From assembly GCA_951230915.1 (NCBI GenBank), contig OX579637.1, positions 23,250,001 through 23,314,000 on the forward strand: a stretch of 64,000 nt of DNA, read 5' to 3'. The stretch is from Antitrichia curtipendula (Eukaryota; Streptophyta; Bryopsida; Hypnales; Leucodontaceae). Shown here piece after piece: positions 1 through 11,749 of the stretch. The position numbers and the translations under genes are program-made. The stretch's first letter is position 1. Each line of letters starts with the position of its first letter. Below the pieces are notes generated by a model. The model was not told the origin of the DNA, searched no databases, and was given only the letters and a program-made list of their open reading frames with translations.

Positions 1-168
1 TTTACTCTTCCAATTTACGTTGAACAAGCAACGGCATTGATGTTGACGCTAAGCTCTCCACGACCTCAACGTGAAGTTCGGAATTGTCACAAGGGTGTTT
101 TGAAATACCTAGATGTAGAGGCACAAAAAGGAATTGGTAGCGAGGATAGTTCTGATGACATGGACTAG
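1..168 (+). CDS. 3' end of an unidentified coding region (partial)
   Basis: Frame 1 is open from the first base to a TAG at 166-168, giving 55 codons. The sequence has a coding look: a mixed hydrophobic stretch and an acidic, serine-rich tail ending DSSDDMD before the stop. The start lies outside the window and no family is recognised. Given the surroundings it may be the end of a transposon protein, but that is inference. Confidence 0.3.
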   Translation, partial: FTLPIYVEQATALMLTLSSPRPQREVRNCHKGVLKYLDVEAQKGIGSEDSSDDMD

Positions 169-835
169 TTATATTTCGTTTTATTTTAAAAAACGAGTTC
201 ACTTGTATTTTGTTTCATTAAATCCAAGCACAATTGAGCTCAACATCGTCTTTTTTCTTGTCTCTTACATCATCTTTTTGTCTATTACCTTCAATATTTT
301 TGCAATGCTTTTCAATTGTAATAAACAAATCATTACAATCTACATGTCATTGGCTCATTGCTTAAGTGATGTTGCGTTTGGTTAAGGCTCACCTAAGACA
401 ACTACTTGTAGTCTTCATTGGTAAGGCATTCCTTTTAAACTATTACAGTATCCTAAATTAACCTTCAAAGTAGGACAAAAATGACAGACATGGTAGACAA
501 CAATTAAACGTATGCATGAACAAACTAATTTATATTTCATTCATGGATATAAATTTTATTATTGATAATTCTCCATGTCCATAATCTATATTAATACCCC
601 TTCTCTATGAATATATGCTTCACAACTACAAATTCTCCGCGGATATAGCGGCTATAACACTCTCAAATCCCTATGAATATAGGCTTTACTATTGCCAATG
701 TCCACGGTTTCCCAATTCTTTTTCTAAAAAATATCCACAGTTCTTCTTGCCGCTCATGACTACTGTCCTACACCCCCCTAATCATAAAATGTTTCAGAAA
801 TATTATAAATTCTCACAAGAAATTTTCAAAAGAAT
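169..835. other. AT-rich DNA, no gene seen
   Basis: AT-rich sequence with only short open frames and no recognisable protein. The phrase CCCTATGAATATA-GGCTT and close variants recur around 600-690, which suggests old local duplication. Confidence 0.4.
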
Positions 836-1372
836 AAATCAAATTTTTATGAACTTTATTAAAAATAAACAACGGTAATAGGGGCCCTTAAATTTTGTCA
901 AGTCAACATACAATGAGTATGCCTCAATATAACATGGCTTTCAAAGTCTGATTCTTTCGTTGTGATTTATATCTAAAAGGTATGGGTGTATTGATGATGA
1001 CGTCATTTAAAATAAAAAAAACATAATGACATCAGCCCTAATTTCTATAATAAACCATAAAGAGAGAGTAAATCAAATTTTTATGAACTTGATTAAAAAT
1101 AAACCACGGTAATAGGGGCCCTTAAATTTTGTCAAGTCAACATACAATGAGTATGCCTCAATATAACATGGCTTTCAAAGTCTGATTCTTTTATTGTGAT
1201 TTATATCTAAAAGCTATGAGTGTATTGATGATGACGTCATTTTAAAAGAAAACGAACATAATGACATCAACACTAATTTCTATAATAAACCATGAAGAGA
1301 GAGTGGATGCAAATTTTTATGAACTTTATTAAAAAGAAACCACAGTAATAGGGGCCTTTAAATTTATCAAGT
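836..1372. repeat. Tandem repeat, about 234 bp unit, 2.3 copies
   Basis: Unit 1 starts at 836 and unit 2 at 1070. A truncated third copy starts near 1306 and stops near 1372. Units 1 and 2 are nearly identical through phrases such as GGTAATAGGGGCCCTTAAA and CAAGTCAACATACAATGAG. Both carry the perfect palindrome ATGACGTCAT, at 997-1006 and 1231-1240. Confidence 0.85.
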
Positions 1373-1414
1373 CTGCTCTTTTTTTTTGCTCACCGCTCAC
1401 ATACGAGCTTTTTT

Positions 1415-3776
1415 CTAGGGCCGATAGTGGCCATTCGCTGTCGGTTTCTCAAACTTTTTTTTGTGTTCAAGGAACACCTTGAAAAAATCATAGGCGTCTT
1501 GGGATAGCTCGGTTATCACCTTGTTCCTTGCCAATTTATTCTTTGCTCTCCCAAAGTAGGCTTCATCAGGCCTATCGAGCAGCACGTCCATAGTGGCGCT
1601 GGAGAAAAGGCGTTCCTTCTTGAAGGCCTTCCAGTTCTCACTGATGATCTCGTTTCGTGTGTTCATGAGCCCAAGTTGAGGCTGGATGCCATGGAGCTCC
1701 TTGATCACGAGATTCTTCCACTTACGACGTTCAACCCACTTCTTTGTGCTGAAACAGTCATCGAGAACTTACGTAATACTCTTTACTATGACCTTCGGAT
1801 ATGAATGCATGCGTTTCCCACCCGATTGGTTGAGCAGATGTTTCGCAAGTTTTGCTATTTCATCGTAGCTCAGATTACCCAAGTGCTTGAAGAATTCACA
1901 ATTCAACATGCAACTTTCAAGATTCCAATCCTCCTTAGCGCTAAACATCATATCCGTGTCAGGATTGAAGAGCTCTCCGTGCGCGGCGGTGATGATCACC
2001 TCACTCCATAGCTTGTACACATCATCGGGTGCCGTGATGAGCCACAATTCGTTCGTTAGCTTCAGCTTCTCTTCTTTGTACTTCGTTTTTGAGATCACCT
2101 AGGTTTTCTTCACAACATCAATCATGAAGAATCTCATATACATTGCCCTCTCGAACACCTATCATATACTTCGATAAATGGCGTTAGAAATGGCAGCATA
2201 ATTTCATGTAATTCAGTCGGAATACATGAAGCAAAGAATTTAGCGAGGAATGAACTAATCCACGTCTCAGGGATGCAGTTTAGAGCGCCTCATGCTAATG
2301 TGCTTACCTGGAAGCTCTCCTTTTCTTTTGTCTATTTTCTACTGTCTTTCTCGTGGACGCGAGAGTACCAACTGACCTTGTTGGCGTCGGGTTCTCGGGC
2401 CTGCCCATATCCTTCCAGACGTTCCGAGCTTCTAGAATATTGGTCGCCCAAGATGGTTGAATAGCCACAAAATGGTTTGTGCGATTATAATATGCAGAAA
2501 TGCTTCGTAACTTCTCAGCATCTTCTGACCACACGATGAAGCAGTTCCATTTCCGAAAGTGCTCCCTCTCATCCTTGTCCACATTGTTTTCGTCATCAAA
2601 CATGTACTTGCTAGCTTCAACACTATGCTGCCCGTTGATGATGTAGAACTTCCCGGTCTTGATTTCCTCCCACCTTGTGGGCTTCTTCTTTAGACCGACG
2701 GGCATGACGCAAAGTGTTTGTTTGGTTCTCTTGTCTGGAATATTTATGAGCACATTCACCATGTCTTCAGCAATGCTGCTCTGCTTGGACCGGATGTTAA
2801 ATGTTGGCGGCGCCTCTATGAGCTGTGAGATGTCAATCTCTTTTTTCTCACCAACACCAAAGACATATGCACCAAAGACATATGGTCCAGAACTTTTTGT
2901 ACACCTGACTTATATGCTCATAGTCAGGTTTCTTCTCTGTTGCCCGCGAGTGTGGCACATTTTCCATCTCGTCCACGTAACTCCCTTCTACGACCTCTGA
3001 AGTTTCAGACTCCTTTGCATAAGGTGTCTTCTTAGGCGGTGCTGCAGCTTTCTTTCCCTTTCGCATGTCGGTCTTCAGAGTCGGCGTTTGAGTGCTTCTG
3101 TGACCCCGACTTGCACCCGACTCTTGCTTTACTTTGAGGACATATTGACGCCCTAGTTCAGAATCTCCTTCGATATTGATCGAGCTCTGTTATTCTCCTT
3201 CTGCATCTAAAGCTTCCTCTTCAGCGTGTGTAAGTCGTTGAATAACATACGGATTTTGCTGCATAGTTTTTTCCATGTGAGGGGGGTCCCATTTGCATTC
3301 TGCCACTTGTTGTTGTCCAGTTTCTTCTCCAGCTCCTTGATCTCATTGCGGTATGGAGTAGGTTCTAGACTCGAGAGGAATGAGCTCATCTGGAAGGGCA
3401 CAAGAACGGAGTTGATGCAGATTGCGAAGTGATAATTATTTTGCCTACTCTCACCGGGAATTGTTGACATGCATTTGACTTTGACCATTGGATGCATGTC
3501 TGCCTCTACATCCTTGATCTTCTTGTGAAAGAAGAGTTGCAAAAAGCACTGAGCATTTTTAAATTTATACGAGATGCAGAATTGGTTTATGAACAGGATC
3601 ATGAATAAGCTCCAGGCCTCAACTCTCTCTGGCTCCTTGAATTCCCAATATTCTCCTTCAATGAGATGGTCGTCTGCACTTTTGTCGTCATCGTGAAACT
3701 GCACTTCACATCTCTTGAAGTACATTTCCAGTGCCTCAATTTGATTTTCCATTCTGCGAGCAAGACAAGGCAGCAA
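1415..3776 (-). pseudogene. Decayed gene with a ParB-like domain (locus 1)
   Basis: Read on the minus strand, coding segments run in order: 3752-3207 (N-terminal, starting MENQIEALEMYF), 3206-2850 (lysine/serine-rich linker), 2850-2304 and 2098-1415. Segment 3 carries the signature FYIINGQHSVEASKYM followed by CFIVWSEDAEKLRSISAYYN, which resembles the NGxHR-type motif of the ParB/sulfiredoxin fold. Segment 4 ends FEKPTANGHYRP before a stop at 1415. The gene is broken: there is a TAG after 3207, a TAA near 3180, and a frameshift near 2890 beside a short duplication of GTCTTTGGTGCATAT, plus stops between 2304 and 2098. Part of that last stretch may be intron. It looks like a distant relative of the gene at 30607-36282: both have an F-Y-I-x-(N/D)-G-(Q/N)-H motif followed by a similarly spaced helical stretch. 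Domain assignment is from motif shape only. Confidence 0.55.
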
Positions 3777-3810
3777 GGGAGGTTAGTCAACTGTCGTTTG
3801 CCAGTTGCAT

Positions 3811-5031
3811 TTTAGCGCGACACGCGCTAAACTGCAGTTTTATGTATGTTCTGACGTACTATTGCAGTATTGTCTGATCTACTACACAATCTTGATATGG
3901 TCAGCTACACGGCTTCTATCTGGTTTACATTCAAGCGGCCCATGCTAATGTGCTGTAAGAGGCTTTGTTCTGGCGATTGTTTTCTGTCTAGCATTGGATC
4001 TCTTTGGCACACTTTAGCACGGCTCGCGCTGAACTGGCTGTCGATTCTGGAAGCGTGTGGTCTTGCCTTTTGGACTATGGATTCTGTTGTACTTTTGGGT
4101 TGTTGTCTACAGCTTAGCGCGAGCCGCGCCAAACTGTCTCCATGTCAGACATACGTATTGGCTTCGGCACTGGCGTTTTGGACTGTAGTTTCTGCTGTAT
4201 CTTTGATTTTGTCACCTATACTTCGACGCGGCTGTTGAGTCTTGTCAAAGTGTTTGTTTTGCTTGCGCCCTGGACTTGGTTCATTTTGTGCTAGAAGGTT
4301 TGTTGCAGTTTAGCGCGGCTCGCGCTAAACCGTCTCCATGTTTGTCCTACGTGTGGACTTGCTTACCTGTATTTGGCTTCTGGTATACTAGTGGGTTTGT
4401 CATCTGCTCTTTAGCGCAGCTCGTGCTAAAATGACTTCTTGTCACCGGGTGCCTGTGACTTCCGTTCTAGACTTTTGGTTCTGGTTTACCAATGGATTAT
4501 TGATTTTCACTTTAGCGTGGCTCGCGCTAAACTGCCTACTTGTCAGGTATTACGTCTGTCTTGTGTACTTGACTAATTTTCTTTATCGCCAGAGGTTCTA
4601 GTCTACTGTAGTTTAGCGCCGCTCGCGCTAAACTGTCTTCCCGTTTGTCCTACGTGTGGACTTGCATACTGGTCTTCAGGTTGTGGTGTACTAGCTAGTT
4701 CGGCCTCTGCTCTTTAGCGCGGCTCGCGCTAAACTGTCACTTTGTCGGCGTATACGTTTTGCTTGCATATTGGACTTCGTTTCCACTGGGCCTTTGGATT
4801 TGGTCTGCTACAGTTTAGCGCGGCTTGTGCTAAACCGCCTTCCTATTCGCCCTACTTATGGGCTTGAGTGCTGACGCTCAGGTCTTGGTGTTGGAATGGG
4901 CTTAGCATCTGCAGTTTAGCGCGGCTCGCGCTAAATTGTTCTCCGGTTATTGGAGCATTCGCAGTTACTAGAACTGGTTATCGGTGGTGCTGTGGATTTG
5001 GTGTGCACACTTTAGCGCGGCTCGCGCTAAA
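3811..5031. repeat. 101-bp satellite with a conserved palindromic core
   Basis: A 21-bp core of the form TTTAGCGCG-GCT-CGCGCTAAA (9-bp arms, 3-bp centre) recurs at 3811, 4013, 4113, 4309, 4410, 4511, 4612, 4713, 4814, 4914 and 5011. From 4309 to 4814 the spacing is exactly 101 bp. Degenerate cores are visible near 3930 and 4221. The spacer between cores is related but much more diverged, for example CGTTTGTCCTACGTGTGGAC after two of the cores. The copy at 4113 has the centre flipped (GAGCCGCGC). The array begins 35 bp from the 5' end of the locus 1 gene. Confidence 0.9.
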
Positions 5032-5903
5032 GTGTCATTCAATCACAAGAACGTATTGGATTACGTTGCATTAGGTTTTACGCATTCCCATGATTGTTTT
5101 GGGGGTTCATTTGCAGCGGATTAGGGTCTGGAATTTGTTATTGGATTCCATGGTTTGCTTCCAGCAACATTGGTTACAAAATCAATGTGCATTGCATGTA
5201 GATAATGAGGGTTCATGTAGATAATTTTGGACAGCGTTGGAGCGAGGACATTCTCAAAGAACCGAGTGATATACTTCCGTATTAGCCAGATTTCCAATTC
5301 CTAAACTGTTTTCTAATGCTTGCTACGGATAATGACACTATCATCTGAAGAAGCTACTGCGTTCAAATGGGAGAGATTTGGAATTTGACTTAAGAAAAGG
5401 AACGGGAAACATAATGCAGAAGCACAAATTGATAGAAATTACCTGAGATTGAGTGTATGATTTGCCCCTCGCTGGACTTTACGAACTTTCTAATTGCGGA
5501 ACTTGATTTCACCTCTCGACAACCTGTTAGCAGATCCAAGAAATGAACAGTGAGAGCTTTGCACAAGAAACTCGTATTTGACATCAAGTTCGACAGTTTT
5601 TGTGATGAGGTATTCAAACTTGCTGTTCACATTTCACAGTTCAAACTTGTTGTTCAGGATGAACTCATTAGGGCTTTTTGTGATGAGGAATTCAAACGTC
5701 AAAATGAAAAAACGTGCACTGATTGAGAGCTTTCATGCACTTTCATTCAGACAAGCACATCGACAATGAGCATCCAGTATAAGCAGATTCAGGTACAGGA
5801 ATTAGAAATGTGCAAAGCAGATGTGAACATTTGGTAGAGGAGGTCAACAATGATGTGCAAAAAAAAGAATACCAGAGGAGGTCGACGAGAACCCTGCTCA
5901 TAC
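5032..5903. other. No gene recognised; short direct repeats
   Basis: No recognisable coding region. Around 5575-5705 there are direct repeats of a phrase like TTTTTGTGATGAGG(T/A)ATTCAAAC and of GTTCAAACTTG(C/T)TGTTCA. This stretch lies between the satellite and the CACTA transposase relic. Confidence 0.35.
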
Positions 5904-6923
5904 CTACGGCGGGGATGCACCTACGGAGTGCTCAACTTCTAAGTCCATGATGCACCAAGGGCACGCCGTGTAGCCTTGATGTGAGAATCTACCTACTATC
6001 GCATATCCTGGAAAGTCGTGAATAGTCCACAAAAGCATGGCACGTAGCTGGAATGACTTGGAATCGACATCCTTCATCATGTCATATGCTGGAACACCCA
6101 CCCATAACTCCAAGAACTCATCAACAAGGGGCTCCAAGTACACGTCAAACACTTCAGACGTCACGGATTCCCTTCCGGGAATCAAAAGTGCCAAGAGAAC
6201 AAAGAACTTCTTTGTGCTCAACCAAGGCGGGAGGTTATAGTTCAACAATAACACAAGTCATGTCAACCATGATAATCTGTTTTGCTTGAAAGGGTTGACT
6301 CCGTCCGCCGCCAGAGCAAAGTGAACATTACGTGGATTATTTTTGAAGGTCGGATCTACGTTCTTATGGAAGTGCTTCCATGCCTTTGAATTACATAAAT
6401 GCCGGACAAGGCCGTCTCCTCCGTCCCAGTTGCTGCGATTCTCAATATGCCACAATATCAACTTCGATATGTTTGGGCTCCCATACATTCTTTGGAGGCG
6501 TAGAATAATGGGAAAATGCCGGAGAAATTTTATTGGGAAGGCATAACGGGCTTCATCTTTGTATTGGCAGCCTTGGCACCTAGGACATCATAGGGCATCC
6601 TTATGTTCACCCTGAAATAGCAGACACCCTCTCTCACACGCATGAATGCTATTGTATGTAAGATCCAATTTTGCAATCAATGTTTTTGTAGTATGATATG
6701 TGTTGGGCAATGCGTTCTTCTCTAGTAGTAGATGCAAATGCAAAATGCTGAAAATCTCGTTGGCACAATGATTGCTCACCCCATACATAGTAAAGAGATT
6801 CATTAACAACACAATTGCGGCTAGCTTGCTGGATTGTGGCCCCTCATATAGACCCTCCAAGCTCTCCTCCAATGATCGGCCATCAAAGTTGGCATCCTCC
6901 ACAGGGCCCTCTGTCGTAACCAA
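5904..6923 (-). pseudogene. CACTA (En/Spm) tnp2-type transposase relic
   Basis: Three minus-strand segments line up with the known order of the plant tnp2 transposase domain. 6923-6588 holds MYGVSNHCANEIFSILHLHL and, further on, HACERGCLLFQGEHKDA. 6488-6258 holds ENRSNWDGGDG, RHLCNSKAWKHF, NNPRNVHFALAADGVNPF. 6254-5904 holds NYNLPPWLSTKKFFVLLALL, IPGRESVTSEVFDVYLEPLV, LLWTIHDFPGYAIVGRFSHQ and a C-x-x-C pair. The WTIxDFPxY and LAxDGxNPF signatures are characteristic of the family. Frameshifts between the segments and the missing C-terminal half mark it as dead. The transposase would cut CACTA-terminated elements; several short CACTA-ended foldback elements elsewhere in the window could be relatives mobilised in trans, which is inference. 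Confidence 0.85.
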
Positions 6924-7191
6924 AATTTTTGGTTTCTTTTTGTTTATCTAAAAGATGGAATAGAAACTAGCAATTAGGATCCGGATTCAACTTAGAGACA
7001 GGAGAAGACTAAAAATAAACAAGGGTAATGAGATAATGGAATAGCTGGATCTGATCCGGTCCATGTATTAGTCTCTGGAGTGGAATAAAATCCGAAAATG
7101 TTGAGGATCAGATTAGGGTTAGACTGGATTGATAAGGACTTGACCGAAAAAAGGTCATGATGACTAGTTTGGGTCCTAAAACTATATAAGG

Positions 7192-7201
7192 GCTGGTCTT
7201 C
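7192..7201 (+). promoter_or_regulatory. TATA-like box upstream of gag-like copy E1
   Basis: CTATATAAGG lies about 395 bp before the first in-frame ATG of copy E1. The spacing leaves room for a long leader. This is a sequence match only. Confidence 0.35.
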
Positions 7202-7586
7202 CCAATTTCACTCCTCAACTCCCCTTGAATTTTGAGCGCTTTCTCGCGTACTTGTGCGCCAGGACCGTGGTGTGTGAGGACTCCAACGTGAGTGTGTGAG
7301 TGTGCGGAAGACAGGAGTGTGTTAGAGTGTGCTGTAGGGTTAGATTTCCATGCGTGCGCCAGTTTATGTGTCTTTTCGGTTGAGATTGGAAAGAGAAAGT
7401 GAGAACGGGATGTGCAGCTAAGAGAGGGTGAGGTAGTATCAAAAAGGATCCGGCCACGAGTAGTTCGTGTCCATACCGCAGCTCTGCAAGCATAGATTGG
7501 GGTTGTCTAGTTCCTTTGCAGCTACGGTTAAACTCCAGAAGGTGATTCCGAACATCCCTTCCCAAGACAAGGAGAAGGAGCAACTC

Positions 7587-8990
7587 ATGGCGAACCTCAC
7601 CACTATGGGATGCCCAAGATTGATAGATAAACCCTAGAGGTTTAGAGAGGAATGGATGGCAAGAAGGATACTCGGGAAGTTGTCAAATCAGTTTGACAAC
7701 ACCATCCGTGGAACTCCGGCCGACTAGACGGAAGAGATGTGGAGAGCGGTTTCCGGTTTCCGGTTAGGGAGTCTTGGGATTGCAAGCCGGAAGGACAAGT
7801 TCATCCAGGGCAAGTTCCGGGAAGTAGTGAACCCAAAGGACAGATACGCGGTTGAGGATTGTATGGACAACCGCCACCGGAACCTTTTCTAGTTCTTGAT
7901 TTTGATCTTCTACCCGGAGAAGCTGACGAGGGCAACAATAACCCTCAACAACACCATTTTCAGAGCCTTGAGCGGGGACCGCAAAGCGGACTGGGTCCGG
8001 ATCTTGTTCGATCTGGTGTCCCAGCTCACTCCAAGGATTAGAAGGAGTAGGCCCACACCTTTGTGTCCCTACCTCTTCCACCTTTACCAATACAACCAAC
8101 TCCTTATGGATATGGAGGAAAACGTATGGAGGACTCAGGATGTTCTTTTGAAGTATGGAGAGTCGGAAACGGATGACGAAGCCTAGGACGCATCCGGATC
8201 CGACCAAGAGACGGAAGAAGAAGAAGAGGAAGAGCTCAAGAGGCCGGCGAATAAGCGGCAGAAGACGACGCCTCCTCACAGAAGAAGAGCGCTTCATGGA
8301 GACAATTATGCTCCGGAGAATGGATTGGAAATTGAGAAGTTGGTCTCTGAGAAAATGGATCCCAATGATCCGTTTGACCAGTTGATTGGCATCCTCTGCA
8401 GCATGAGAGCGGATTGGAAGGTCAAGAGAAGGACCCTCTCTAAGATCGGGAAGCTGGTGAATGCATCTCCGGACAGCGAGCTACCGACAAAGGTGGCGAA
8501 TTGCGTCACCAATCCGATCAAGACCCGAAAGCAGGAAGCAGAAATTTGCTGACTTCAGCAGGAGGTCGACATGCTGAAGGCGGAGATTTTTACCTTCAAG
8601 GAGGATATGGCCGCCACTCGGGAGATGGCAAAAGAGACGCAAAAGGTAGTGGGGGCGATGAAGGCTACTTTCGGAGAAATCGGAACCGCCATCGTCAAGG
8701 CAAAGCTCTTTGACGAGAGAGTATTGGAGGAGAAGAAACTATCCGGTTTTTGGATGGTTTGGATCCTGACCGACTTTGCCGAGCAGATGGAACCGTTGGT
8801 GGTCAAAATGCAAAAGGCAGCAAACCGGATGGAGGAGTGCAGCCAGAAGCTGACCGGATCCATGAGAATCCACCTATCAGATATCTCACTACCGGAGTCA
8901 TTTTCGGATGGGACTGATCCAAAGGAAAGAAAGGATCAGACTCCCCAGTCGAAGAAGAGTCAACCTACCCAAACCGACCGGACCAATTAA
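7587..8990 (+). pseudogene. Gag-like repeated ORF, copy E1 (decayed)
   Basis: A single frame runs from ATG 7587 to a stop at 8990 (468 codons), interrupted by several stops (for example near 7634, 7725, 7889, 8184 and 8551). It aligns along its length with copies E2 (12415-13772) and E3 (14172-15946). Shared blocks include IDKP near the start, KDKFIQGKFREVVNPKDRYA, FYPEKLTRATITLNNTIFRA, CPYLFHLYQYNQLL, and VKAKLFDERVLEE in the C-terminal coiled region. The tail is lysine/serine/glutamine-rich. No CCHC zinc knuckle, protease, reverse transcriptase or integrase follows. The layout (globular N-terminal half, coiled middle, charged tail) fits a capsid-like gag, but no database family is certain. 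It could also be a non-retroviral repeated gene. Confidence 0.6.
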
Positions 8991-10260
8991 TCTGGATTCA
9001 TCACCAGGGTCCAATCTCCCGAATCCTCTAATCGGGGAACAAAACAGGAACTTGATGGATGTCTTCGAGCAATTGGACCGGAGCCTAAGAGTCCTACGCT
9101 GGGGCGTGGGGTTGCATTGTAGGTAGGATATATTTTTGTAAGTGTAGGATAGGACGGGAACGGATCCGGACTTGTAATCCGATCCGGTAGTTTTAGGAAG
9201 GAACGGAAATCTGATCCGAAAATTGGTTGACTTTCTCAAGCACTTTTGCCTTTTTGTATTTTTGAAAGTTTTTCAATTGTATATAAGCCAGTCCCTGAGC
9301 TGGGGACTAGGAGTCTTCACTTTGCAATTTTCTTGTGTTTTCTATTTGCTTTCTTATCATGTGTCTCTCCTAAATGTGAGGCAGGGTTGTATGGTGAGAA
9401 GTTAGGAAGGTGCGAGCGGATTTTTGAAGGATTTCTCCCTTTGGCATTTCAGTTTTGAATCTAAGTACATGAGAGCGAGTAGAAAAGAGTTGGGAGTGAA
9501 TTTTAGTTCCTCAGCACGTTTAGAGTTTTAGATTCTGGGTGAGGAAGTTGTTGTTAGGCTAAGCGGATAGGGAGGGGTTCCTTAGTCGTGCTAGAATTCA
9601 TGGATGAGAAATCCGGTTGAGTGTCCGATCTCCTGTGAGGTCTCACTATCCTAGTGATAAACGGAAGAATTTTAATTGATATTGGACCGAATGAGTATAC
9701 TTGTAATCACCTAGCTTTGTACAGATAGAAAGTGGCGTTAAGGTCGTTGTAGTATGAGAAGATCGTACGGGGGGGCTTTGTGTGACCTGTAATCCGGAAT
9801 GCTATTTGGGTTGCTGTGAAGGACCAAACCGGATCTGGATTAGTTTAGAGAATTAGAGATTAGGATAGTGGGTCTTTAGCCACTAAAAGTTACGGAAGGT
9901 GTGGTGGACCTACCAATCTCAAAAGCAAGCGGCGACCCCTCTGATGGCTAAACAAAGGTAAAACCAAACCGGATAGGAATGAGGATACTTATAGGCCGTC
10001 TAGAGCGGATTGGTCTAGACGGATACTAGGATTAGAAGTGGTAAGATCCTAGGGTTGTGTTGGGTTTAAATACCGGATAAGTAGTCAGAACCGGAAGATG
10101 GAGAAAATCCGGTCTATAGTTTTCTTGGTGTTTTTATCGTTCTGGATTTAGGAAGAGGACCAGAAAGTAGGATTTGGATACTGACTAGGCTTAATTGCTT
10201 ACATTAGAAGTAGAATGGACCCCAGAGGGGGCTTCCAGTTCTTCTAACTATTTTCGCTTG
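8991..10260 (+). other. 3' flank of copy E1, shared with other copies
   Basis: Non-coding. It contains a second TATA-like site, GTATATAAGCC at 9279-9289. Near 9780-9980 it shares a layout with the region after E3: TGTGACCTG, then a purine-rich stretch, then GCGACCCCTCTGATGG... versus GACGACCCCCTGAAGG... (about 16750). This suggests a conserved 3' untranslated region or terminal repeat of the same element family. Confidence 0.45.
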
Positions 10261-11190
10261 CCCAACCCATGATAATTATTTTCCAGCTTGGCATTGAGGC
10301 CACCATATAGGCCTCACAACAAAGAACTGAGAGGTGTCTGGCTAATGAGAATCGTTCTGGGTGTCAATCTGAGAAGGACACATCATTGCAGTTCACATGG
10401 ATTTGTTAGGACACTATCATTCTAGTTACACTAGGATGCTATCAGTATGGTAGCTTACAAGGTACAGAGAGCAAACAAAAAAGAACCACTTGGCTTGTCA
10501 TCATCATTTATAAGAGGAAAATTTTTAAGTTTTCCCAATGCAATTATGCAACTCTGTGGGAGCTCTGTGTGAAGCTCTGGAACGACTTTGCACAGGCATT
10601 TTTGTGTAAGCATTTTTTTGTTAGCAATTTTTTTTTGACGTAAGTTACATAAATTTACAACAATCTGAACACAAGATTCCATTTATCTTAACAATAAGTT
10701 ATTCAAACAGTCCTCCTAACAGGCTAACATTGAAGCAAGAATGTAGCTCAGTTTACATTGAGAATTAGCTCAGTCAAGAAAAATCAACTCAGAACCGTTG
10801 GTTTTTAAGAGCGTAGAAGAGCCGTCGATCGCAGAGTATTGTGACGGGAAGTTCATGCAGCATGGAAAAATAAGTATGTGAGCTGGAAAAACACGTCACT
10901 CTATTCAAGGCAAAAACATGTCAACTAAGCCATGACAATGATGGCCACCAGCTTAAACATTCTATGATTATTAGGCTGCCCAAGTGTAAATATATTTTGG
11001 ATCGTTGATCTCTATGATCTGGAAGCTGCCCAAGGCAGCATGATAACTATGATTGCTTTCTGTTACCTTCATAAGGCTGTTAATAAGTTCAATTTTGCAC
11101 TGGGAGGCGGCCCCTTTATGGGTTCATTTCACTTCTAATGATAAGACTAGATACTTCACAGGATCTCATGGGTTTGATCTTTAGAGTCAT
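10261..11190. other. No gene seen
   Basis: AT-rich sequence with short open frames only. I see no conserved motif or repeat. Confidence 0.4.
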
Positions 11191-11749
11191 TTAGTTATAT
11201 TCTAGAGCAATTTTTGTGAGTATAATGGGGAATTTACCTACCCTATGCTGCGACACCCTCCGGTGGGTTGTCAGAAGCAGGTGTCTCATTACGTCATTCG
11301 GCAGCCTCTTGACCATCCTCCGTGCCCAATTCAAAGCAATCTTTGTGGTGTCTACGGTAGCAAACGCCTCACTGACTTCATGATGGACTCTTTCCATCAA
11401 CCTATCCAAGTGCCTAGTCAATCATTCCACGTGTATCAACTGTGGCATCTACATGCCGCATTGGCTCTTCGTGTGGTCTCCAAAATTGTTGCTCCCACTC
11501 TTTGTCGAAAGAGTCTTGGGCACCGGAACCTCTCCAAATATAGGAATCAGGGTCTCTATCGTTGCAAATGAGGTGCTCCCTCACGTTTCGTATCAATAGC
11601 CTCTTCCCCCCTTGGCATGTAGTGTTTGGACGATGTAGTCTCTTCACATTGTAGTGGGCAGCCTTTTGCAGTTCTCTAATCCATAGCCGGTCATCTTGCA
11701 GGCTTTGTCTGTAGCTATCAAATAGGAGAAGTCTACCAGGGATCATCAT
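11191..11749 (-). pseudogene. Unidentified degenerate ORF
   Basis: Two overlapping minus-strand frames read as one protein with a frameshift near 11415. 11749-11414 holds LWIRELQKAAHYNVKRLHRP, IRNVREHLICNDRDPDSYIW and EWEQQFWRPHEEPMRHVDAT; 11421-11191 holds DRLMERVHHEVSEAF and NWARRMVKRLPNDVMRH. A possible GT donor follows the HRVG codons near 11240, so this may be an exon. The amino-acid composition looks coding, but I recognise no family. A transposon origin is likely from context. Confidence 0.35.

Noticed and set aside
3811..5031. A CRISPR array (regular 21-bp repeats with spacers)
   Set aside because: The spacers are related to each other, about 80 bp long and drift gradually, the setting is a eukaryotic nuclear genome, and no cas genes are present. 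It is a 101-bp satellite.
7215..8297. Minus-strand frames of 122 and 177 codons opposite copy E1
   Set aside because: They overlap the conserved plus-strand gag-like frame, show no conservation with the equivalent strand of E2 or E3, and have low-complexity composition.
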